Shown here one piece after another: positions 1 to 8,400 of a DNA stretch of 10,386 bases (position 1 is the first letter of the stretch; every line of letters starts with the position of its first letter). The notes beneath the pieces are model-generated. The model was not told the DNA's origin and did not search any database. It worked only from the letters and a program-made list of their open reading frames with translations. Both the position numbers and the translations under genes were made by a program. Source of the DNA: Phoronis ovalis (taxonomy: Eukaryota; Phoronida; Phoronidae). The DNA lies in NCBI GenBank assembly GCA_028565635.1, contig JAOXYB010064279.1, forward strand, positions 1 to 10,386. The letters are read 5' to 3'.

Positions 1-824
1 TCTTGAAGTTAATAAAATTAGTTATAACTAATACATTGTCAACCAAAGTGTTACATATCGCGCTATTTATGCCACGAAAATTGTGAACTGGGTGATATAC
101 ATATATCGGCACTAAAAAGTGTATATAAAACACTGTAAAACTATATAGACGCAATGCTTCAATTTTTGGTTTTGACGAAATCTTGGTGACATTTTTCAGA
201 AATTTACTTGAAATTATGTTTAATTTGTTGAGTTATAGAATTTTTTTTTGCGCCAAGTTTACGAAATTTAAAAAAAAATCAAAATATTAAAATTTAAACA
301 GAAATGTTAGTGCATTGTATGACACGTCTACATTCAAAATGTATCAAGAAAAAATAAATAACAAGCCGTTCTGGAGAAATTAACTTCGAAATTAGCTCTT
401 TTTTACTCTTAACTGTGTTTGCGCCTCCAGATAGTTCTAGTCGTGTACCGGACCTGTACACAGCAAAATTTTCCTCTAGTAATTAATAGCTTTAAATTGT
501 AACAAGATGGTTCCTACCTACTCTTAAACATATCCTCCGGTCCATAAACGTCAATGAAAATAACTCACTAAATCTTCAATAAAATTTTTAATAGATTACA
601 GAATTATAAAACATACATTTTTCGCCTATGATAAAATGACAGATTTCAGTGCGTGATTGACGTCGCGGCGGTCACGTACCAGCGGCAGGACATTTTGTTT
701 CAACTCGCCGACAAGTTTGCTATGCTCTCTATTAATATCTTTGGTTGAAGTATATTTCTGGTCTTAGAATTAATAAAAGGCAGAAAAATAACATAACGCT
801 GTACTTTGTATTTTGTGTATGCAG
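1..824. other. Non-coding region upstream of gene 1
   Basis: No ORF in this stretch resembles a protein I recognise. The sequence is AT-rich with several poly-A and poly-T runs. A less AT-rich patch at about 650-720 contains a TGACGTCG element (CREB-like half-site) and could be part of a promoter or a non-coding first exon. That is inference, since no convincing donor site follows it. A TATATAAAA string near 122-130 sits between short AGTGT/ACACT arms but is too far from the gene to be assigned. The last 20 or so bases (to 824) form a good splice acceptor, T-rich and ending in gcag, so gene 1 probably has at least one further 5' exon within or before this stretch. Confidence 0.5.
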
Positions 825-827
825 GCC

Positions 828-2738
828 ATGTCTCAAGAATCCAACCAATCCAGAAAACGGCAGAGTGGTGATCTACCATCAACCCAACTTCGACAACTGT
901 TAAACAGCCGTGTTGTTAGCCAGCAGGAAGTAAGAAGACCTATGGGTAAGATACCCCAAGTTGGGCCAATACATCATGCCGGCATGGTGGTACAACTAGA
1001 TCGACCAGTTGGTGGAACTGACAAGTGGCTTGTTCATAAAGGTAAATGATACAATGAATGTTAAATTAGTCTTTTAATGTAATTTTATGTTTCAGAGATA
1101 AGTACGATTAAATTCCTTATATTAACAATGCAACGTAGAAAAAGCGTAGAAAGCATTGGCAGAATAATTGAAAACAGTTTAGATAATTATTACTTAAATA
1201 TAGCATGACTTTCAAATGCTGCAGTTTCTTCAAAAATACATAAGATCGATATCGTTTTTATACTTGTGATACATTTAAAGTGGTTGGTTTTGAATTAGGT
1301 AGGGCCGGGATGCTCCACCGATGCTTTAATGTCAGAAATTACACCAATATTTGTACGAAATGTGGAAAACACTAACCCATATTTCTTGAAAGTCAAAGGA
1401 TAGCAGGCGTATGCTTTCTTTTTTTTAATGGCACATGCAGAGAAAGGACCCTAATATAATGTTTAATTTTAATAGTACCAGAACGACATATAACATGTAG
1501 TTACTAACTATATCTACCGCAAAAGCACAAAATTTTGACCCATGCTTGTTTGCAGCACGTCGCCAGTAGGCAATTCTTAATGAGTGTATCCTGTTATATA
1601 TTGGGATTGTATTTCTTTTTTCTAATTTTCAAACCTTGAAATGCTTTGAGCATGTGCCAATATCGAGAAATTGAGAGGGGACATACAAAAATGAGGTAAA
1701 TGGTCGACTTCAAAATTAATTGGATCACGTTATACGAAAGTCATTTTGATGCTTTTTTCCAGTGTTTTAGGGGTCAAACGATCAGATTTTCATTGCTTAG
1801 TATGTTTTCGACTAATTCTAAGAGAAAAGAGGTGGTAATCTAGAACAACTGCTACTACAGGTTTGTGGTTTGCAGTAACACCTGATGTGTGATAGTTGAT
1901 ATTGAGGTCAAATATTAAAAATTTTAAAATTACGTGAACTTCCAAAATGATGTTTTTGTGCTATTTTAAAGGTCATCTAAGGTCATTTGGCTATTGTGAG
2001 GTCAAAGATCAAGTGAAAATAATTCTTGAAATTCAATGAAAAGTTCAAAAATGAAGTCAAAAGGTTATTTAGAGGTAACTTAAATTGACATTAAGACCAT
2101 AAAGTCATTCAGAGGTCAAAAGTCAAAATCTTAAAATTGAAGTTAAAAATTGGGGATATTATGTAATGTAAGCATACATAGGGGCTACATTCTAAGATAA
2201 TCCTTGTTAAAAGGCACTTCTAGTTTTAGGTAATCCTCCTAACAAGTAAATATCAACGATGTTATAACGTGATTTGACATTTACATATTAAGTTTTTTTT
2301 AGTTTTTCTTCCTTCCTGGCTGCTATGTAACAACAGATTTATGGCCAACGTATTCTTCTTAAACTAACATTACAAAACAGTCTAAAACTAGCGATAATTC
2401 CGGGATTCATAAAAAGTATTACTTTTAAAATAAAGTTAGTGTCCAAGGTGACGCTGATGTGCGCATTTGATACATCACATAGGCATGAGGAAAAATTAAA
2501 ATACATTTATTATGTTTCGTCGTTTAATATTTTAGGCCCAAATTATGGGAAAGTTAGTGACACTGTGGCAACGCGTGCTGACCATATGAGCTCAAAGTGG
2601 TCAACTCATTCTAACCAACAATCTATTGACAGTCAGCGTAGAGTGTCCGACTACATACAATCAGGAGGACAAAAGTACGCATTTTGGCGAAACAATTGCC
2701 AACACGCTGTAGGGAGATGGAACACAGGAAAACGTTGA
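828..2738 (+). CDS. Two-exon gene, LRAT/NlpC-P60-like small cysteine protein (138 aa)
   Basis: Coding exons are 828-1041 and 2536-2738. The donor AAAG|GTAAAT (after 1041) and the acceptor tttag|GCCC (before 2536) are both phase 1, so Gly72 spans the junction and the reading frame runs on. The ATG at 828 follows a strong acceptor (gcag, 821-824) with GCC before it, which I prefer as start; a coding upstream exon cannot be excluded. The first 45 or so residues are polar and unassigned. The core then shows IHHAGMVV (His49-His50), KWLVHKG (His70) and, near the C-terminus, RNNCQHAV (Cys126, His128). This order of His, His and Asn-Cys-x-His resembles the LRAT/NlpC-P60 papain-like fold, where the Cys is the nucleophile. 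VSDYIQSGGQKY precedes the Cys motif. Similar small proteins occur in invertebrates and fish, from memory. The enzymatic activity and substrate are unknown, and no signal peptide or membrane segment is seen. It is convergent with the - strand NLR-like gene. Confidence 0.72.
1042..2535 (+). other. Intron of the LRAT-like gene
   Basis: This 1494-base intron starts GTAAAT and ends with a T-rich tract and TTTAG. It carries no protein-like ORF: the frame that opens at 2439 is open only by chance up to the acceptor at 2535. It includes the AGGTCA-rich segment described separately. The splice phase matches on both sides, and the joined protein places the two histidines and the Asn-Cys motif in the expected order. 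That is the main support for the intron. Confidence 0.7.
1905..2125 (+). repeat. Cluster of AGGTCA-type half-sites in intron
   Basis: AGGTCA or one-base variants recur at 1905-1910, 1970-1975, 1980-1985, 1999-2004, 2006-2011 (AGATCA), 2054-2059 and 2102-2107 (AAGTCA), 2113-2118 and 2120-2125 (AAGTCA). The pair at 1970-1985 has a 4-base spacer, and the pairs at 1999-2011 and 2113-2125 have 1-base spacers. AGGTCA is the classical nuclear-receptor half-site, and DR4 and DR1 are spacings used by TR/LXR-type and RXR/HNF4/COUP-type receptors. Equally, this may be a decayed short tandem repeat with no regulatory role. Confidence 0.4.
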
Positions 2739-4470
2739 ACCGACGGAGATAAAAAATATTTTTGAATTAAGGTGGCGTATATATACGTCTAATAAAATAT
2801 TGCATAATGTAAAAAGTATGTGCATATATGTATGTGCAAAACATAATAACATTTTAATTGTAAGATATTGTCAAATACATTGTTCTCTAATAAGTTCAGT
2901 TTTTATTGGCAGATTACTAATAAAACATTATTCTTTCCAAACAAAGCGACACAATTAACTTTACCTCCTCAATTTGCCACCCGCTTTTCAGACTGATAAT
3001 TAGCCATTTATTAAGATCGAGTATTAAAACCAATGGGATTGGCATTTATTTGAAAAAAAAACATTTCAGAGTTTGTTCTTGGCAAATTTCTTATACATTT
3101 ACATTTACTAGTATTCGGCCCATTAAATCGAACATATTAAATTTAGTCGCACCAAATCTGAGATTATACGCTTTATTTAAAACTAAAATGAATACATTTG
3201 ATCTGTTTGGACGATTTTGCAAAAACATTTCAAAATATTGTAAAATATACAAATTGCAGCCAGATTGTTATTAGATCTACGTTATATACGTACTCATTTT
3301 AATGCATTATAATTATGTAGATGGAATTGTAAGTAACGAATGGTTAGGTTTGTCTGCATGTATAAATGACCACCTAATTTTGTGCCATACTGTATATTGC
3401 TGCAAAAATGTTCAAAATTTTATTGAACGAATTTCTGTTAGACATCTGTCTTCTTTATACTTGGTAGAGATTTTAAGGAATAAATTATCTAATTTTAAAA
3501 AAATTCTTCCTGTTCGATCATTCCATCCTGTTATGGACCGATAGTTGGTGTGTCAACTTGTGCAGAGTAGGATGATCCTTCCGTCTTTGTAAAAGCTTCA
3601 CTGAAAACGCATTTTTAATGATTCAATATAATCTTCCAGGAACCCTAATATTTATCTAAAGAAACTGCGTTCTTTTCCGTTTACTAAGTGCATGTAAAAG
3701 GAAATACACTTTACTTATAGATACGGTTTCAATATAATAATTATTTATTTAATGTTCGCCTCTCGAGTTGGTATAGGATTTATCTCATGAATTGGCATAG
3801 AATTAAATTGGAAAAAAAAAGATATCACTGGTTTTCTGCTAAATTATATGATTAAGATCATTGTTATAGGATTTATATACAAATTGGCTTTATATATCGC
3901 TTTATTCTATTCAATTTACTTTCCTTAAAAAACAGAAAATGTATACTGAATTATGTAATTGCTATTTACATAACAAATAAAATTGCACAAGGCTATTAAC
4001 AGAAAATATAATTTATGAATTGATTGCACTGACAGTTATTATTTCAAATGTTCAGTGAACTTCAACAAATGTGTGATTGTACATGTAGCAGCTAAGTATG
4101 CCATCACTAAACCAGCGACAATCTCTAAATTGTATCATTGAATTAATAGTATTTCAATTAGAATCATGCTTTTAGACATCTACCACGCAGTAAGTACGAA
4201 CAGTGAGTCTTCAATGTATACACGTGTATTTTAATTCATTATACATTCCCACCCACTTTGTTACACTTGAATATATTTCATCCTTCATTTTTGAATACTC
4301 TTACATTTTAACATGGAAGAAATATTTCAAATATTTCTGAGTATTATGGGCACTATTCCGATGCCATAGTGAGATACCACATTGTCATAAAAATATCACG
4401 ATGTCCGGCACATACACCGTACATGGAAAATGTTCAAGATTCTCTAAATATCTTGTTATTTTTTCATTAA
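2739..4470. other. Gene-free intergenic region
   Basis: After the first gene's stop, 1.7 kb of AT-rich sequence holds only short ORFs (for example 3050-3274 and 3302-3544 on +) with no recognisable motif, no supporting splice structure and base composition like the surroundings. A short inverted pair CACTAT/ATAGTG sits at 4351-4371. I see no tRNA, no clear transposon ends and no long repeat. It separates the tails of the two convergent genes. Confidence 0.5.
2791..2796 (+). terminator. Candidate polyadenylation signal of the LRAT-like gene
   Basis: A canonical AATAAA lies about 53 bases after the TGA stop (2736-2738). A second AATAAA occurs near 2920. Either would give a short 3' UTR. The site fits the gene end but AATAAA is common in AT-rich DNA. 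Confidence 0.45.
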
Positions 4471-4477
4471 ATGTAAT

Positions 4478-4627
4478 CTGCCAATATTATTTTCAGCACA
4501 TAAAATATGTTCCTCACCATGGGTATCACAGTATATTATTAGCACTCGTTGGTAGTAATCCAGCCATTCATCGTTTTTGCATTGATAGTTTAGTACCATC
4601 CGTAATAAAACGTTTGTACGTGAAATA
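4478..4627 (-). pseudogene. Orphan, decayed TPR repeat (remnant of the NB-ARC-TPR array)
   Basis: The - strand encodes NDEWLDYYQR, a short hydrophobic step, then CDTHGEEHILCAE and NNIG. This matches the 42-residue TPR of the large gene (KYEESLDYYQRALKIxCDTHGEDHISCAxxLNNIG). The DNA also aligns directly with the main array, for example around CTCACCATGGGTATCAC on +. Two codons are missing after CAE, the helix-A part is badly diverged, and the frame runs into LHLMKK and a stop. It lies about 830 bases beyond the end of the main array, across a LINE fragment and a microsatellite. It is best read as a piece of an originally longer array or of a tandem gene copy. A cttgcag acceptor-like string lies just upstream on the - strand (near 4631), so use as a 3' exon is possible but unsupported. 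Confidence 0.7.
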
Positions 4628-4630
4628 CTG

Positions 4631-4873
4631 CAAGGTCTCGAAAAAGTTGGCACTTTCTGTGACTTGACGTGTTTAACTTTGAAATTAAAATGAAATAAAA
4701 TTTCTCTAGGAGTAGTTATAATTTCAATTTGTGCGCTTGTAAGTTGTTGTTCGATGACCAATTTCGCAACACATCAATTAGTTTTAAGTTATGTAATCGT
4801 GGAAAGTCTGAGTCTCGGTAGGAGTCTTCTGAAGCAAGTGTCAAGGTATTGAAAAAAGTTGTCACTTTCTGCG
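4631..4873. repeat. Imperfect direct repeat flanking a 180-base spacer
   Basis: About 31 bases at 4631-4661 (starting CAAGGTCTCG) recur at 4842-4873 (starting CAAGGTATTG), with roughly four mismatches and one 1-base gap by eye. The copies end in CACTTTCTGTG and CACTTTCTGCG. They lie between the orphan TPR and the TG microsatellite. A small old duplication is the simplest reading. They are too long and divergent for a clean target-site duplication. Confidence 0.5.
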
Positions 4874-4944
4874 TTTTGTTCTTACATGTTGTAAAGGCCT
4901 TCTTCTTTTTCCTTAACGGTGCAGAGCTCTTAAGTAGAGTAATT

Positions 4945-4990
4945 CGTGCGTGTGTGTGTGTGTGTGTGTGTGTATGCGTGCATGTGCGCA
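4945..4990. repeat. TG microsatellite within a 46-bp alternating purine-pyrimidine tract
   Basis: Eleven uninterrupted TG units (4951-4972) are embedded in an unbroken pyrimidine-purine alternation from 4945 to 4990 that also includes CG, CA and TA steps. Such tracts can adopt Z-DNA under supercoiling and are often length-polymorphic. The tract lies just beyond the 3' end of the LINE fragment (read on the - strand) and may derive from that element's tail, which is inference. Confidence 0.85.
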
Positions 4991-5068
4991 AACAATGTCA
5001 AATACTGGTGCATGAAATAAACGAATTCTAAAACCATATGTACACTATATACATGTGTCCTTCGGTCT

Positions 5069-5425
5069 TCAAACTAGTTGGATGTGTTGAAGGCTGAACT
5101 TGAAACCTTTCAGTGAATCTGCTGAGGTAGTCGCGTTGGGGATGGTGTTCCATATGCGGACTGTGCTTGGAAAGAATGAGTATCTGTAGCTGTCTATATA
5201 AACGGCAGTAAGGAATGACGAAATAACCTTGGTATCGACCACTTACAGCCTCTAATATATGGTTGTGAATATTATAGTCAAATGTTAAAGGGGTGCTTTT
5301 ATTGGTGACTCTCATAACTTGATACTTTACAGGATGAAATTCCATCAACCAGTCACCTCCCAACGTTGAAGACTATCGAGGCCTTGCTGAAGGGCAGTTG
5401 CAGATCCTCCAACGTTTTTATCTTA
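5069..5425 (-). mobile_element. Non-LTR retrotransposon (jockey/CR1-like LINE) 3' fragment, deleted and frameshifted
   Basis: Read on the - strand from about 5420, one frame gives ALQQGLDSLQRWE. After a 1-base shift it gives GDWLMEFHP, VKYQVMRVTNK and YNIHNHILEAV, the segment that follows the catalytic YxDD in LINE reverse transcriptases (family form: W..W.M.F...KC.V.RVT.K). The expected AKYLGV and thumb region is then missing. In another frame comes YSFFPSTVRIWNTIP (about 5192-5148) and a hydrophobic end closing at TGA 5071-5069, the typical C-terminus of these RT proteins. The copy therefore lacks all of the 5' part, has a large internal deletion and at least two frame changes, and is dead. 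It begins within about 30 bases of the last trace of the TPR array. Confidence 0.82.
5298..5303 (-). terminator. Candidate polyadenylation signal for the NLR-like gene, inside the LINE remnant
   Basis: The - strand reads AATAAA here, about 150 bases after the TAA stop at 5457-5455, within the RT-derived segment. If used, the 3' UTR of the NB-ARC-TPR gene would come partly from the LINE. This rests on position and hexamer only. Confidence 0.3.
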
Positions 5426-5454
5426 CGACCTGATTGCCTAGTACAGTCCCTATA

Positions 5455-8400
5455 TTATTTAGTGTCTGCACACGGGTTATATTGCTCACCATGTGTATCA
5501 CACTTGATTTTTAACGCTCGTTTGTGGTAATCCAGACTTTCTTCATATTTACCTTGTTTCTGTAGTACAGTCCCTATATTATGTAAAGCTTTTGCAGTAT
5601 GAATATGGTCCTCACCATGTATAGCATAGTATATGTTTAACGCTCGTTGGTAATAATCCAGAGATTCTTCATATTTACTTTGACAATATAGTACATTCCC
5701 TATATTATTTAAACTGTGTGCACACGAGACATGGTCCTCACCATGTGTATCACACTGGATTTTTAACGCTCGTTGGAAATAATCCAGACATTCTTCATAT
5801 TTGCTTTGTCTCAGTAGTATAGTCCCTATATTGTATAAAGTGCCTGCAGCATAAATGTGGTCCTCACCATGTGTATCACAGTATATTTTTAACGCTCGTT
5901 GGTAATAATCCATGCATTCTTCATATTTACCTTGTTTACTTAGTACAGTCCCGATATTATTTAAACTGTGGGCACACGAGACATGGACCACACCGTGCGT
6001 ATCACGTCTAATTCTTAATGCATGATAGTAATAATTCAGAGACTCTTTGTATTTGCCTTGAGAATTTACAACCATCCCTATACGATGTAAAGTTGTAGCA
6101 CATGAGATGTGGTCCTCACCATGTGTAGCACATTCTATTTCTAACGCTTGTTGGTAATAATCTAGAGACTTCTGATGTTTACCTTGTTCACGAAGTGACC
6201 ATCCTATATCTTTTAACGTTTCAGCACATGAATAATGTTTCTCTCCATATGTATAATGCTTTATTTTCAACGCGCGATAGTAATACTTCAGAGATTCCTC
6301 GTATTTGCATTGAAAATGACGAACCCTTCCTATATTGTTTAAAGTGTCGGCACATGAGATGTGATCTTTGCCTTGTATTTCACATTTTATTTTTAATGCT
6401 CGATCGCAGTAATTTAAAGAGTCTTGATATTTACCTTGAGCACATAGTATCAACCCTATATTGTCTAAGGTGTCCGCACATGAAATCTGGTTCTCAGCAT
6501 GTGCGTCGCATTCTATTTTTAAATTTCGCAGCACTAACAAATGCTTGCTTACTTTAAGGGCTGTTTTGTAGTCGCTCATGTTATAAAGTGCCCTGCTGTA
6601 TGTTTTCATAATTTGACAGTTTAAATCAGTCACGTCGTTATATAAACCTGTACTTTCTAATAAACCTGGGAATAATTCATCAAATTTAGTGAGAATGTCA
6701 TACAGAACAACCATATGAGGTATCAGCTGGCGAATACGGTAAACGTCGAAAGAACTGTGTATGTCCCATGGACATAAACTAACGATACTTTCTACCAAAG
6801 GTTTCAAAATATCGTTTTTAATGTTAAAATTATGCTGAAAATTATCTTCACGTAACGTGTGAAACAGAACTGTCTGTAATAGGCGATGGATCTTTATTGA
6901 ACTTGATCGGGGATAACCAGATAATAAAGAGAAATTACTAAGAACTCTCAAACTTTCCGAAGCATCTACATTGTTATACATAAATAGTGAATTTGGAATA
7001 TTTTCTGGTGACAACATAGCACACTGATATAAAATGTGAATAGCTGCAGCATGTTTTTCTTTTATTTTTGACAGTGTTGTCTGAAACGTTTTCATAATTG
7101 TTTTTCCAGCATTCTCCTCAATGCCGACATTCGCTGTCAATAAATCTAAACTTGAAGCTTGAAATAATTGAAGGTAATTTTGAACGGTAAATCCAGGAGT
7201 TTGTAAGATATAAGCGGACGCGTGACTTAGTGCCAAAGGAAGATTGCCTAACTCTACACATAAATTCGGTAATCCGTCAGTTTCCACTAAGCCTTCGAAT
7301 ATCTTAGAAAGAAAATCAAGGGATTCTTCGATGGTAAACACATCAAGAGGAACGATGTTCCTCCACTTTCGATTCTGTGACGTTACGAGGATATGCTGAT
7401 AACATTTTAGGGACGATGTCTCTGGTAAAAACGATTTCAATGTCTCATAATTTTCAGCATTGTCCCAAATAAGAAGCCATTTTGGAATATGTTTCAACTT
7501 TTTATGTAGCAATTTTGTAACTTCTTCCATAGGTTTACCTGTAATGTCAATGCCTAAATCTTCGCAAAAGCTCAAAATAGTTTGTTCCAGAGATCGATTG
7601 TCAGAATTTAGCCACCTAACAAAATGGTAGTCATTTCGATAGCGATGTGCATATTCCAGTGCGGTTTCACTTTTCCCTATGCCACCCAGTCCTGATAACG
7701 TAAGTCGCTGGCATACAGTGCTGACACCTTGTGTCAGTTTCTTTTGAATTGTTGTCATGATAATATCACGACCAGAAAAATTCGGATTTCTGTCAGGTAT
7801 CTTTTCAGCAGGATGCCGCTCATTACCTGCAAGTAATAAAGCAGTACACAGTTAATTATCTTTAAAAACGATTTATACATATATGTATACTAATAAACCA
7901 CCTTTCTGATTAAATCCGTTTAATGGTATGTTTAATGTACAAACTAATAATGTTCTCATTTGCAGTAAACTTGCAACAAGCAATGAAAAATGTTTACAAG
8001 CTTTTTTCTAGACCTGGTAAAAGTGGATTTTATTCAAACATGGCATAGGACTGTTTATCTGTTGTGACACCTGGTGCATATCTGAAGACCTATGGAGAAA
8101 ACAGCTATCAAGCAAAAAAGAGAAACGAGAAACTGATTTTTTTACTTTTGAGTAATACTAATAAAAATTTATAGTAGTGAAACATTTAATTGAAAAACCT
8201 TTTTACCAAAGATTAAAAAATCTTTGATAAAATTAAACATTCATCTGACAACTAACTATTAATTGGGTTTTGACAAACGTTGTCACTCATAGGTTGATCA
8301 TTCCACTGCTACCGAAAAAATGGATAATAATAATAGTACCGTTTTAGTTATCACAATGCATATATAGAGAGTGGGCTCATATAAATATATTAAGTAAACA

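Noticed and set aside
122-130. TATATAAAA as the promoter of the LRAT-like gene
   Set aside because: It lies about 700 bases before the coding exon, in AT-rich DNA where such strings are frequent, and no first exon can be placed.
813-827. Start of the LRAT-like protein at 813
   Set aside because: The codon is TTG and lies inside a clear acceptor tract; the ATG at 828 just after the acceptor is preferred.
3050-3544. Two + strand ORFs of 74 and 80 codons in the intergenic region
   Set aside because: No motif, no splice support and AT-driven composition; chance ORFs are expected at this length.
4631-4873. Direct repeat as a target-site duplication of the LINE
   Set aside because: Both copies lie on the same side of the element and are too long and divergent.
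5473-6480. Donor-like GTGAG inside nearly every TPR unit, as possible in-frame exon skipping
   Set aside because: The string simply encodes the conserved Gly-Glu of HGEDH, and no matching acceptors with pyrimidine tracts are spaced to use it.
5473-6480. Tandem direct repeats as a CRISPR array or satellite
   Set aside because: The units are fully coding in one frame with a TPR consensus and have no spacers.
6195-6557. 120-codon + strand ORF across the TPR array
   Set aside because: It is the antisense shadow of the repeats and resembles no known protein.
5455-7758. NB-ARC-TPR as a separate gene starting at the Met at 7758
   Set aside because: The frame is open before this Met back to a good acceptor, and those codons encode IPDRNPNFSGRD, the normal opening of NB-ARC domains. 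A start at 7758 would cut the domain.
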